In this document: piece by piece, positions 8,733 to 17,166 of the stretch
Numbering within the stretch: the stretch's first letter is position 1
Layout: the number at the start of each line of letters is the position of its first letter
Notes under the pieces: model-generated
The model's database searches: none
Told to the model about the DNA's origin: nothing
What the model saw: the letters and a program-made list of their open reading frames with translations, nothing else
From: Polyangiaceae bacterium
GTDB lineage: Bacteria; Myxococcota_A; Polyangia; Polyangiales; Polyangiaceae
NCBI GenBank assembly: GCA_025936045.1
Contig: JAICUB010000019.1
Location: 59,179-123,178 of the forward strand
DNA length: 64,000 bases
Reading direction: 5' to 3'
Program-made: the position numbers and the translations under genes

Positions 8733-9683
8733 CTAGATGACCGGTTCGGTGTTGAAAGCCTCGAGATCGGTGCGCATGTCGGTAAACCGGCTCGCGAAGT
8801 GCTCCTTGAACGCACCGGCGAAAGGGGGCGTACCGGACCCCGAGTCCGGCGCGCACCAGGTCGCGACCGGCCGCGGCTGGGAGAACAGGAAGATTTCGCG
8901 CCCGCGTACGCCGAGCAGTTGCCCGCTCACGTCCCCGGCCTCGGCGCTGCACAAGAAAGCGACCAAGTCCGCGACGAAACGCGCCGGCAGCTTGAGGGCG
9001 CGCGCTTTGTACTCGGCCTGCGCCGGATTGGCCGGTTGAATCGCTTCGGTGACACGCGTGGCCGCGAACGGAACGACGGTGTTGCAGGTGACCCCCGAGC
9101 GCGCCATGTCCATCGCCACGACGCGCGTGAGCCCCAGCAGCCCCGCCTTGGCACTCGCGTACGCGGACTGCCCGAGATTTCCGTATAGGCCCGTCGAGGA
9201 GCCGATGTTGACGATGCGGCCCGGTGCCCGCCCGGACTTCGCCTGCTCACGCAAGTGCGGCGTGGCGGCGGCGAGGACGTAGAAGGGCGCGCTCAAGTTC
9301 GTGCGCAGCACGGCGTCCCAATCGGCCGCCTTCGCCTTGAAGATGAAGCCGTCGCGGAGGATCGCGGCGTTGTTGACGACGAGATCGAGCCCTCCGAAGT
9401 GCGTGACCGCCGCCGCCACGGCGTTCGCGGCGCCTTCGGGATCCGTGAGATTCGAGGTGAAAGGGACGGCACGCACGCCGAGCTCGCGCGCCACTCCTTC
9501 GGCGACCGTCGGCTCGGGCTCGTCGCCGCGGATGGAGACGCCGCAGTCGGCGACCACCACGCTCGCGCCGAGTGCGTGCAGCCTTCGACTGACGGCGAGG
9601 CCGATGCCGCGCGCGCCACCGGTCACGAGGGCGACGCGCCCGCTCAAAGACGGCTCGTCCACGGTGCTTCGATCAGCTGACAT
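8733..9683 (-). CDS. Short-chain dehydrogenase with MFE-2-like C-terminal extension
   Basis: 316-residue NAD(P)-dependent short-chain dehydrogenase. The cofactor loop TGGARGIG is near residue 20, NNAAIL and the catalytic Ser (GRIVNIGSS) and YASAK follow. The insertion after the third strand and the C-terminal tail around VRGREIFLFSQPRP resemble dehydrogenases of peroxisomal multifunctional enzyme type 2, which act on 3-hydroxyacyl-CoAs. Start at 9683 (MSADRST) overlaps the end of the reductase gene by 11 bases; the diiron gene begins 10 bases after its stop. Likely oxidises a 3-hydroxy-3-aryl-propanoyl-CoA, but a dihydrodiol dehydrogenase role after ring epoxidation is also possible. Confidence 0.82.
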   Translation of the reverse strand: MSADRSTVDEPSLSGRVALVTGGARGIGLAVSRRLHALGASVVVADCGVSIRGDEPEPTVAEGVARELGVRAVPFTSNLTDPEGAANAVAAAVTHFGGLDLVVNNAAILRDGFIFKAKAADWDAVLRTNLSAPFYVLAAATPHLREQAKSGRAPGRIVNIGSSTGLYGNLGQSAYASAKAGLLGLTRVVAMDMARSGVTCNTVVPFAATRVTEAIQPANPAQAEYKARALKLPARFVADLVAFLCSAEAGDVSGQLLGVRGREIFLFSQPRPVATWCAPDSGSGTPPFAGAFKEHFASRFTDMRTDLEAFNTEPVI

Positions 9684-10701
9684 TGAATGCGTCCTCGGCC
9701 TGGCTGTAGAAGGCGTCGGCGTGGACGTCACGCAGCGCCATGCCCTTCCGCGTGAGCGTCGACTGCAGCGCCTCCACCATCGGCGGCGGTCCAGCAAGGT
9801 ACGCTTTGAAGCCGTCGAGCGACGAGAAGTCCGCCTCGACCGCGTCGCTGACGAGTCCAGCGCGGCGGGTCGTGGCGCCGCCCGGCTGCGAAAGCAGGAC
9901 GTTCAACGCGAGGTTCGGGTGCCGCCGCGCGAGCTCGACGAGCCGGGATTCGAAGAACACGTCGCGTTCGTCGCGCACACCGAAGTACAAATGGACGTGC
10001 CGGTTCGGCTCGGCCGCGAATGCCGTCTCGACGATCGAGATGATCGGCGCCATGCCGCTACCGCCCGCGACCGCGAGAATGGGGCCGCGGTGGCCCTCGC
10101 GTAGATACGCGTTGCCGAGCGGCCCGGACACCGTCACGGCGTCGCCGAGGTGCAGGCTCGTGAACACGTAGCCGCTCGCTTGTCCCCGCGGCATCTGGCG
10201 CACGAAAAACTCGAGGATGCCCGCGTCGGGGCGGTTGGCCATGGAGTAGCTCCGCTCCGGAATACCAGGACCGAACTTGAGCTTGGCGTGCTGGCCAGCC
10301 GAGAACGAGTACGGGCCGCCTGCTTCGACGGCGAGCTCGAGCTGCTTGATGTCGTGCGTGAGATCCACGGCTCCGACCAAACGGCAGCGCATGACACGCG
10401 ACGGGTGCAGCACCGTCTCGTCCGCCTCGAGCGGGCGCACGGTGCAGTCGCCCCAGACCTGAGTCCGGCACGCGAGAATCAGATTGCGCGACCGCTCCTC
10501 CGGGCTGAGGGCGTATTCCGAGTACGGCAGCTCGAGGACGTCGCCTTCGACGAGCTCGCACTTGCACGCCCCGCAGTTGCCGGACTGGCAGTTGTGCGGA
10601 AATGGCACGCCGGCCTCGAGCAAGCTCGCGAGAATGGTCTCGCCGTCGAGCGCGGGGGCCGAGCGCGGCGGATCGCTCAGCACTCGAATCGTGAAGCTCA
10701 T
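9673..10701 (-). CDS. PaaE-like ferredoxin-NAD(P)H oxidoreductase
   Basis: 342-residue electron-transfer protein: N-terminal plant-type [2Fe-2S] ferredoxin with Cys38, Cys43, Cys46 and Cys78 (CQSGNCGAC), then an FAD domain with RSYSMAN and a NAD domain with AGGSGMAPI and a C-terminal FYSQAEDAF. The domain order matches BenC/XylZ/NdoR-type oxygenase reductases rather than PaaE, whose ferredoxin is C-terminal. It probably delivers electrons to the diiron protein two genes downstream. It is separated from the regulator gene upstream by 59 bases and overlaps the next SDR by 11 bases. Confidence 0.86.
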   Translation of the reverse strand: MSFTIRVLSDPPRSAPALDGETILASLLEAGVPFPHNCQSGNCGACKCELVEGDVLELPYSEYALSPEERSRNLILACRTQVWGDCTVRPLEADETVLHPSRVMRCRLVGAVDLTHDIKQLELAVEAGGPYSFSAGQHAKLKFGPGIPERSYSMANRPDAGILEFFVRQMPRGQASGYVFTSLHLGDAVTVSGPLGNAYLREGHRGPILAVAGGSGMAPIISIVETAFAAEPNRHVHLYFGVRDERDVFFESRLVELARRHPNLALNVLLSQPGGATTRRAGLVSDAVEADFSSLDGFKAYLAGPPPMVEALQSTLTRKGMALRDVHADAFYSQAEDAFNVS

Positions 10702-10760
10702 CGGGCGCTCCTCGCAGGGGCGCGACGCTGCCGACTCGGTACGAGCTCGAGCGTCATCGC

Positions 10761-11744
10761 CTACCGCGGAACGCTCCGCACGAGCGCGGGGGCCCGGCCG
10801 CGCGGCAGCGTGGCGACGAGCGCCGTCACGATTTGCTCGAGCGTCTTCCCGCTCGTGTCGAAGAACGCATGGGCGAGCTCGTAGAGCCGGCGGCGCGCAT
10901 CGAGCGTACGTCCGATGTTCTCGATCGCTTCATCGCGCAGCTGCGTGCTCGCGATGCGAGCGTCGTGTTGCGCGAGCACGCGCTCGAACATGACGCGCGG
11001 CTTCGCCTGGAGCCAGATGGTGAAGAACGACGACAGTAAGACTTCGTAGGTGGCTGATTCGGCAACGATGCCGCCGCCGGTCGCGAGCACGACGTCCGGG
11101 TACTCCGCCACGACGCGTTCGAGGCAGCTGCGCTCGAGCACGCGGTAGCCGTGCTGCCCGTAGAGCGTGAAAATCTCGCTCACGGCCAGGTTTGCTTCCT
11201 TTTCGATTTCGCGGTTCAGCTCGACGAAAGGAATGCCGAGCCGCTCCGCCAAGAGCGGACCGAGCGTGGATTTCCCGACCCCGCGGATACCGATCAACGC
11301 GATGCGCTGCCCGCCGGCCTCGCCTTCGAAGAGCTGCTGGCGAATGTGAGCCAACCGGTCGGGCGGCTGCCGCTTGAGGAACTCGACGATCAGCGCGAAG
11401 TCCGCGCTCGGAGTCTCTTCCGCCGTGAAGAAGCTCTCGATCGGTAGGTTCAACGCGAGCGCGAGGCGCTGGAGCAGGCCGAGCGAGATATTGCCGGTTC
11501 CGCCTTCGACGCGCGCGAGGTACGCGAGGGAAATACCCGACTGCTCCGCGAGCGCCTTGCGCGTCATGAAGCGCCTGGCCCTGGCGTCCCGCACGCGTTG
11601 ACCGAGGAGAGCATGCAGCTCGCTCTCGTTCACTTGCAGGGCGAGCTTGCCCGGCACGACCTCGGCCGGCCGCGGCTCGAGCGTCGCTTCGGCGGGCGAC
11701 AGGGCGCGCCGTGCTCGGGGTTTGTTTCTCGCGGGGGACTTCAT
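10761..11744 (-). CDS. BzdR/BoxR-like regulator: XRE HTH fused to shikimate-kinase-like domain
   Basis: 327-residue transcription factor. Residues 47-106 are an XRE-type helix-turn-helix (ALAEQSGISLAYLARVEGG); from about 147 a shikimate-kinase-like domain begins, with Walker A GIRGVGKST at 152-160 and TGGGIV further on. BzdR and BoxR have this architecture, repress benzoate operons and sense benzoyl-CoA through the kinase-like domain. No anaerobic bzd or aerobic boxABC genes are present here, so the effector is presumably another aryl-CoA made by this operon (inference). Unlike typical BzdR genes it lies inside the operon it would control. Confidence 0.86.
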   Translation of the reverse strand: MKSPARNKPRARRALSPAEATLEPRPAEVVPGKLALQVNESELHALLGQRVRDARARRFMTRKALAEQSGISLAYLARVEGGTGNISLGLLQRLALALNLPIESFFTAEETPSADFALIVEFLKRQPPDRLAHIRQQLFEGEAGGQRIALIGIRGVGKSTLGPLLAERLGIPFVELNREIEKEANLAVSEIFTLYGQHGYRVLERSCLERVVAEYPDVVLATGGGIVAESATYEVLLSSFFTIWLQAKPRVMFERVLAQHDARIASTQLRDEAIENIGRTLDARRRLYELAHAFFDTSGKTLEQIVTALVATLPRGRAPALVRSVPR

Positions 11745-11757
11745 CGGAACAGTATGT

Positions 11758-12525
11758 TCAGCGGGGTGCGAGGCGTAAAGCGCCGTCCAGGCGAATGGAT
11801 TCGCCGTTCAGCATCTCGTTCTCGACGATGTGCTGCGCCAGTGCCGCGTACTCGTCCGGACGGCCCAGTCGCGAGGGAAACGGCACGCTCTTGCCGAGTG
11901 ATTCCTGCACGTCCTGCGGCAGGCCGGCCAGCATCGGTGTGTCGAAGATGCCGGGCGCGATGGTGCAGACGCGAATCCCGCTCTGCGCGAGCTCGCGCGC
12001 AATCGGCAGCGTCATGGCGACGATACCGCCCTTCGAGGCGGAATAGGCCGCTTGTCCGATCTGCCCGTCCCAGACCGCCACGGACGCCGTGTTGACGATC
12101 ACGCCGCGTTCGCCGGACGCGTTCGGCGTCGCCGTCGCCATCGCCGTCGCGGCGAGCCGGATCATGTTGAACGCGCCGATCAGATTGACGTGGATGACGC
12201 GGGTGAACGACTCGAGGCGATGCGTGCCCTTCTTACCCACGACGCGCTCTGCGGGGCCTATGCCGGCGCAGTTGACGAGCCCGTTCACGCCGCCGAAGTG
12301 CTTCACCGCCGCGTCGACGGCGGCTTGCGCGTCGCTTTCGCTCGTTACGTCCGTCCTGCAAAAAAGAGCGGCGCTGCCGAGCTCTGCGGCCAGGTTCGAG
12401 CCCCGGTCCGCGTCGAGATCGGCGATGACCACGCGCGCTCCGGCCGCGTGAAAGCGTTTCACGGTGGCTGCGCCGAGACCGGAGCTTCCGCCAGTGACGA
12501 GAAAAATCGAGCCTTTGACTTGCAT
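11758..12525 (-). CDS. HSD10-like short-chain 3-hydroxyacyl-CoA dehydrogenase
   Basis: 255-residue short-chain dehydrogenase closely resembling 3-hydroxyacyl-CoA dehydrogenase type 2 (HSD17B10). Cofactor loop TGGSSGLG near residue 12, [16 protein letters not shown], the insertion with [24 protein letters not shown] and the C-terminal [16 protein letters not shown] are all typical of that group. Start at 12525 (MQVKGSIF) puts the Rossmann fold at the N-terminus. It lies 8 bases after the thiolase, so oxidation and thiolysis of the same side-chain intermediate is a natural reading. It is the third enzyme in the operon capable of 3-hydroxyacyl-CoA oxidation. Confidence 0.88.
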   Translation of the reverse strand: MQVKGSIFLVTGGSSGLGAATVKRFHAAGARVVIADLDADRGSNLAAELGSAALFCRTDVTSESDAQAAVDAAVKHFGGVNGLVNCAGIGPAERVVGKKGTHRLESFTRVIHVNLIGAFNMIRLAATAMATATPNASGERGVIVNTASVAVWDGQIGQAAYSASKGGIVAMTLPIARELAQSGIRVCTIAPGIFDTPMLAGLPQDVQESLGKSVPFPSRLGRPDEYAALAQHIVENEMLNGESIRLDGALRLAPR

Positions 12526-12533
12526 GTTCCTTC

Positions 12534-13791
12534 TCAGGCTGTCCGCTGGAGCAAGATCGCGACCCCCTGCCCTCCACCTGCGCACGCGGACGAGATGCCG
12601 AACTCGGTGCTCGAGCGCCCGAGCTCGCGCGCGACGGTCGTCGTCAAGCGCACGCCCGAGGCGGCCAGCGGATGACCGATCGCGATCGCCCCGCCGTGAA
12701 CGTTGACCTGCGCGCGCTCGAGCTCGAGCTCCTTCTCGACGGCGAGGTACTGCGCCCCGAAAGCTTCGTTGATTTCGAAGCGGCCGACGGCGGACTGCTT
12801 GAGCCGCGCGGCTTTGAGCAGCGCTCGAATCGCGGGGACTGGGCCGATGCCCATGATCTCCGGCGGCACGCCGACGCTCGAGCCCGCCACGATGCGCGCG
12901 AGCGGCTTCAAACCATGCGCTTTGACGTAGCTGCCCGAGGCGACGAGCGCCGCGGCGGCACCGTCCACCATCGCGGAGCTATTGCCCGCGGTCTGCACGC
13001 CGTCCGCGCTGAAGGCAGGCCGCAGGCCCTGCAGCACGTCGAACGTGCTTGCCTTGACGTGCTCGTCCCGCTCGAAACGCTCCACCTTGCGCGGCAGCTT
13101 GAGCGCGCGCGGTTCGTAGCCTTGGAGCTCGAACGTGCGTGCCGTGACGGGCGCGACTTCACCGGCGTAAAAGCCGCTCTCCCAGCCGGCCATGGCGCGC
13201 AGGAAGCTCTGCTCCGCGTAGCGGTCGACCTCCTCGCGGCGGATGGCGTAGCGGCGCGCGGAGGTTTTCGGCGGTCTCCCCCATTCGCGTGTTCGAGGCC
13301 GTGTCGAGCGTCGCTTCCCACAGAAAATCCTTGAACTCCACCTGGCCGAGCCTGAACCCGCTGCGGTGCGAGTACGCGGCCACCGGGTTACGGGACATCG
13401 ACTCCGCGCCCACGCAGAGGGCGAGCTTGGCCTTGCCGAGGGCGATCTGATCCGCGGCCGTGAGGATCGTTTCGAAGCCCGTGCCGCACAGGCGGTGGAC
13501 GAGCAAGGCCGGAACGCCGAGTGCGACTCCGGCATAGAGACCGATATGCCGCGGCAGGTAATACGCGTCGAAGCTCGATTGCGCGACGTTCCCCGCAATG
13601 ACGCTGTCGACGTCGGCGGGCGACACGCCGCTCCGCTCGAAGAGCGCCCGTGCGGCATAGATGCCGAGGTCGGTCGGCGAAACGCCGCTCAGCACGCTCA
13701 TGTAATCCGCGAACGGCGTGCGCACGCCGGCGACGAGCCAGACGTCGTCGTAGCTGGCGGTCTGGGCCCGTGCTTCCAAGGACTCGTGCAT
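12534..13791 (-). pseudogene. Acetyl-CoA acetyltransferase-type thiolase with a one-base frameshift
   Basis: Thiolase-family gene expected to release acetyl-CoA from a 3-keto-3-aryl-propanoyl-CoA. Reading begins at 13791 (MHESLEAR, preceded by GAGGAG) and includes the nucleophile Cys102 in HRLCGTGF. At about 13260 an extra C (minus strand, CTCC after MGETAENL) throws the frame; dropping one C restores NLARRYAIRREEVDRYAEQ and reading continues to 12534 through [17 protein letters not shown] and the second Cys in ACAGGGQG. The corrected protein has 418 residues and every catalytic element. Either a sequencing error or a very recent lesion; the second half has no good start of its own. Confidence 0.8.
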
Positions 13792-13825
13792 GGTTACTCC
13801 TCGGTGAGTTTGAGGGTGCCTTCCG

Positions 13826-15709
13826 TCATGAGCTCAGGCGACGCTCCGCTTCGCGCGCGGCTTCGACGAGCAAGACCACGGCCGGATCGCGCGGGCTGCC
13901 GTAAAGCCGCTCCACGTAGGCGGCTCGTCGCGCCAACACGGCGCGCTGATTGATGTAACCCTTATCGGTGATTTCGTCCGCGTCGATCGACGGTGGCTCC
14001 GCCATCAAGAGTGCCCTGGCCGCGTGCGTCGACGAGCCGCTTCCCGAGCGAGCGAGGGCCACGAGCCCGGCGGCGACCGTGGCGCGGACCGCGGGATGCT
14101 CGAGCACGTCGGCCGGCGCCGCGTCGTGCGACACGTGGCAGAGCGAGCGACACGCGTCGAGATTCGGGAAGATCAACAAACCGACTTCGTCGCGGTCGTG
14201 TCCGGTGACGACGACGTCCTGGGCGAGCGCGGAGAGCGCGGCAACCGCTCTCAAGCGAAGACCGCCGACATGAACCCACGTGCCCGTGCTGAGCTTGAAA
14301 TTTTCCCCGAGCCGGCCGTCGAAGAAGAGGCCGCGCTCCGGGCGACTGCGATCGACGAACCGCATCGCGTCCCCCGTCCTGAAGAAACCGTCTTCGTCGA
14401 AGGATTCGGCGGTCAAGGCAGGCCGCTTCCAATAGCCGGGTGTGACGTTGGGCCCGCGGACTCGCGCCTCGAGCTTCTGCCCGACGGGAACGAGCTTGAG
14501 CTCGCAACCCGGTATCGGCAGGCCGACCACTCCGGCGCGCTCGGCCCGATAGTGGCAGCTCGTCGCGGCCGGCGCCGTCTCCGTGAGTCCCCAGGAGGAT
14601 ACCATGGGCACCTCGCGGCCGAGCGTCTCGTGCGCGAGCGCCTTCAAGGCGTCCCACACGTGCTGCGGCAAGCCCGCCGCTGCATAGAACAGGAGCCGCA
14701 CGCGGCTGAAAAATCGCTCACGCAGCGCGCCGTCGGCGCGAAGCGCGCTCGCGAGGAGATCGTAAGCGCGCGGTACGTTGAAGACGACGGTCGGCGCAAT
14801 TTCACGCAAATTGCCGAGCGTCGTAGCGAACGCGCCCGGCATGGGGCGGCCGCTATCTATATAGAGAGTGCCCCCGTTGCACAGCGTCAGGTTGAAGTTG
14901 TGATTGCCGCCGAAGGTGTGGTGCCACGGCAACCAGTCCACCAACACGGGTGGGTCTTCCAAAAAGGGCCAGAGCTGTAAGATCGCTTGCTGATTCGAGC
15001 AGAGCATCCGCTGGGTGTTGATGACGGCCTTCGGTTCGTCGGTCGAACCGGACGTGAACAGGAACTTGGCGATGGTGTCCGGCGAAATGGCAGCGAACGC
15101 GTTGCCGACCGCGGCAAGATCGACCTTGTCGGTCAGGGCATCGAAGGAAACGGCGCCGTCCGTCGGCGACGGGTCGCGCGTCACCACGGTCGCGTCGTGC
15201 AGGCCGCGCAGCACGGAAAGTGCCGCCGCAAAGCGGCTCTGCGCGCCGACGAAAATCACGCCCGGCTGCAGCGCCTCGACGATCTTCTTCAGCTTGCCGA
15301 AGTCCCGCGAGAGCAAGGAATAGGCGGGCGAAATCGGGGCGATCGGGATGCCCACGTGCATGCACGCGAGCGACAACAGACCGTGCTCCACGCTGTTCTC
15401 GGAGAGCACGAGGACGGGTCGTTCAGCCGACAATCCTCGTCCGAGCAACCAGGTTCCGATGCGGCGCACGCGGTCGAGCGCCTCTCGATAAGTCACTCCG
15501 CGCCAGTCACCGTCTGGACCTCGCTCCATCAGAAATGGTCGGGCGGGCGCGGTGTGGGCCCAGTGTTGGAAGTACTCGCCGAGGCAGCGTTCGTAGAGCT
15601 TCAGCGGCTGGCGCGAGCGCAAGAGGAGCTCGCCTTCGGCGCTCTCGATCACGTCGACCCCGGGCGGGGCGAACATGGCCGTCGACTCGTAGTTGGAAGC
15701 CGCCATCAT
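13826..15709 (-). CDS. Feruloyl-CoA synthase-like acyl-CoA ligase
   Basis: 627-residue AMP-forming ligase, first gene of the aromatic operon. ATP motif TSGSTDEPKAV at 219-229, SSWGLTETAPA at 371-381, IPGCELKLVP near 400, TGDAMRFVD at 446-454, and the C-terminal ITDKGYINQRAVL with the catalytic Lys; the last segment and the length above 600 are characteristic of bacterial feruloyl-CoA synthases. No feruloyl-CoA hydratase-lyase or vanillin dehydrogenase accompanies it; instead the operon carries beta-oxidation genes. Substrate is therefore probably a hydroxycinnamate or another aryl acid handled by CoA-dependent beta-oxidation. Two adjacent Met (15709, 15706) are possible starts. Upstream lies a palindromic operator. 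Confidence 0.83.
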   Translation of the reverse strand: MMAASNYESTAMFAPPGVDVIESAEGELLLRSRQPLKLYERCLGEYFQHWAHTAPARPFLMERGPDGDWRGVTYREALDRVRRIGTWLLGRGLSAERPVLVLSENSVEHGLLSLACMHVGIPIAPISPAYSLLSRDFGKLKKIVEALQPGVIFVGAQSRFAAALSVLRGLHDATVVTRDPSPTDGAVSFDALTDKVDLAAVGNAFAAISPDTIAKFLFTSGSTDEPKAVINTQRMLCSNQQAILQLWPFLEDPPVLVDWLPWHHTFGGNHNFNLTLCNGGTLYIDSGRPMPGAFATTLGNLREIAPTVVFNVPRAYDLLASALRADGALRERFFSRVRLLFYAAAGLPQHVWDALKALAHETLGREVPMVSSWGLTETAPAATSCHYRAERAGVVGLPIPGCELKLVPVGQKLEARVRGPNVTPGYWKRPALTAESFDEDGFFRTGDAMRFVDRSRPERGLFFDGRLGENFKLSTGTWVHVGGLRLRAVAALSALAQDVVVTGHDRDEVGLLIFPNLDACRSLCHVSHDAAPADVLEHPAVRATVAAGLVALARSGSGSSTHAARALLMAEPPSIDADEITDKGYINQRAVLARRAAYVERLYGSPRDPAVVLLVEAAREAERRLSS

Positions 15710-15799
15710 GCGTCCCCGTGAGTCTCGCCCGGCGCCTCTCGGCGACTCGGGGCAGGGCGCGCGGCGGGGCGGGCGGTCCTCATCGGCGGTGCGGAACAT

Positions 15800-15811
15800 C
15801 TACTATAATAG
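15800..15811. promoter_or_regulatory. TACTATAGTA-type palindrome, copy 1 (ligase operon side)
   Basis: CTACTATAATAG, one base off a perfect 12-bp palindrome, 91 bases upstream of the ligase start. It contains a -10-like hexamer in either orientation (TATAAT plus strand, TATAGT minus strand). Same element as copies at 15930, 21720 and 21844. Confidence 0.6.
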
Positions 15812-15929
15812 CTACTAGGTGTCCAGCGACGCCGCCGGCAATCGAGCGCCAGTATATTTTTGCGTGCTCTGCGTTCCTGAGAGCAAGTGGAGCGGCCCTT
15901 GGCCAAAAATGAGAGAGACAGGCGTACAT

Positions 15930-15941
15930 GTACTATAGTAG
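15930..15941. promoter_or_regulatory. TACTATAGTA-type palindrome, copy 2 (uptake operon side)
   Basis: GTACTATAGTAG with a perfect 10-bp palindromic core TACTATAGTA (15931-15940), about 144 bases upstream of the outer-membrane protein gene. TATAGT could be the -10 element of the uptake operon. I find no matching -35 hexamer, which would fit regulated or activator-dependent transcription. Confidence 0.6.
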
Positions 15942-16084
15942 CGTTCTCACGATCCGGGTGACTGCTTTTGGTTACCGGACACCGCTGTTCGACATGCTCA
16001 CCGCGGCAGGCGCACTGCCGCGTTCAAGGCGCGCTCCTCCGCTTCCGGAAAGAACGTGCCGCACACCTGCTCAGGAGAGCTCAG

Positions 16085-17134
16085 ATGGGTCGACGTTCAG
16101 GACGGATCCCCTTCGCAAAGCACGCGCTGCTCGGAGTCTCGCTCGCTGCGGCGTCGGCCGCCTCGCTCGCCACGAGCGAGGCGCGCGCGGCGAATCAGGA
16201 GCCGGCGGGACTCAATCTGGGGCTGACGAGCTTCTACGACGGCTTCGGCAGGAACGAGGAGGGGTTCACGTACCTCGCGTATGGCGTGTATTCACGGTCC
16301 CGCAGCATCAACGGTGAGGACGGCAAAGCGGTCCCCGTCTTCAACCATCCCAAGCTCGACGCGTACATCCTCATCAATCAGCTCGTCTACGTCCTGCCGG
16401 AGACGCTCTTCGGCGACGCCGCGCATCCCGGGATCAACCTGATCGTACCGGTCATCGCGTTCGATACGAGCTTCAGTCCCGCGCCGCCGCCGCCCGGACT
16501 GCAGCTGAAGGACAACGGCTTCGGCATGGGCGATCCCGTGCTCGGGCTCTTTCTTCAATTCAAGCCCATCATCGCGGACGGCAGACCGGTGTTCTCCCAC
16601 CGTCTCGAGCTGGACGCCATCGTCCCGCTCGGGGCGTACGATCCGCACAAGGACATCAACCAGGGGTCGAACTTCGCGTCGTTCAACCCCTATTGGGCGA
16701 TGACGGTCCTGCCCCTCAAACATTTGGAGGTGTCCGCGCGCTTCCATTACCTCTACAACGCCGAGAACCTCCGCCCGGCCAACCCTCCGCCGGTCATGCC
16801 CGGCGTGGTCAGCGCCCGCGCGGGGCAAGCGTTTTGGGTCAACTACAGCGCCTCGTACGAGGTCATCGAGAAGCTGCACGTCGGGGTCAACGGCTACTAC
16901 TTCGTGCAGTTCACCGACGACCGCTACACGTTCGCCGACGGGAGCCGCAACAACGGGAAGGCCGTCCCGCCGCTCGGGGACGAGGGGCGCGCGCGTTTTC
17001 TGACGCTCGGGCCGGGCGTGTTCTGGGACGCGGACAAGCAAAACAAGCTTTTCGCGAACGCGTACTTCCCGCTCTTCACCTACAACCGGCCGAGTTCCAT
17101 GGCCTTCAATCTGCATTACATTCACGGTTTCTGA
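16085..17134 (+). CDS. Outer-membrane protein, MetA-pathway/SphA-like
   Basis: 349-residue predicted outer-membrane beta-barrel of the 'MetA-pathway of phenol degradation' family, often found beside aromatic catabolic genes and presumed to admit hydrophobic aromatics. A signal peptide runs to about residue 36 (SLAAASAASLATSEARAAN). The mature part alternates aromatic and polar residues with strands such as LINQLVYVLPETLF, INLIVPVIAFDTSF and NAYFPLFTYNRP, ending in Phe as outer-membrane barrels do. Start at 16085 has AGGAGA 6 bases upstream. First gene of the uptake operon, 32 bases before the binding-protein gene. Confidence 0.8.
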   Translation: MGRRSGRIPFAKHALLGVSLAAASAASLATSEARAANQEPAGLNLGLTSFYDGFGRNEEGFTYLAYGVYSRSRSINGEDGKAVPVFNHPKLDAYILINQLVYVLPETLFGDAAHPGINLIVPVIAFDTSFSPAPPPPGLQLKDNGFGMGDPVLGLFLQFKPIIADGRPVFSHRLELDAIVPLGAYDPHKDINQGSNFASFNPYWAMTVLPLKHLEVSARFHYLYNAENLRPANPPPVMPGVVSARAGQAFWVNYSASYEVIEKLHVGVNGYYFVQFTDDRYTFADGSRNNGKAVPPLGDEGRARFLTLGPGVFWDADKQNKLFANAYFPLFTYNRPSSMAFNLHYIHGF

Positions 17135-17166
17135 GTCAAAGTCCCTCGCCCTCGGGAGTCACCAGC

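Larger units (their letters stand above)
15710..16084. other. Divergent intergenic region of the aromatic locus
   Basis: 375 bases between the divergent ligase operon (minus) and uptake operon (plus), with no coding capacity I believe in. It is noticeably richer in A and T than the flanking genes between about 15795 and 15990 and holds two copies of the TACTATAGTA-type palindrome, listed separately. An AGGAGA ribosome-binding site for the plus-strand gene sits at 16073-16078. Confidence 0.7.
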
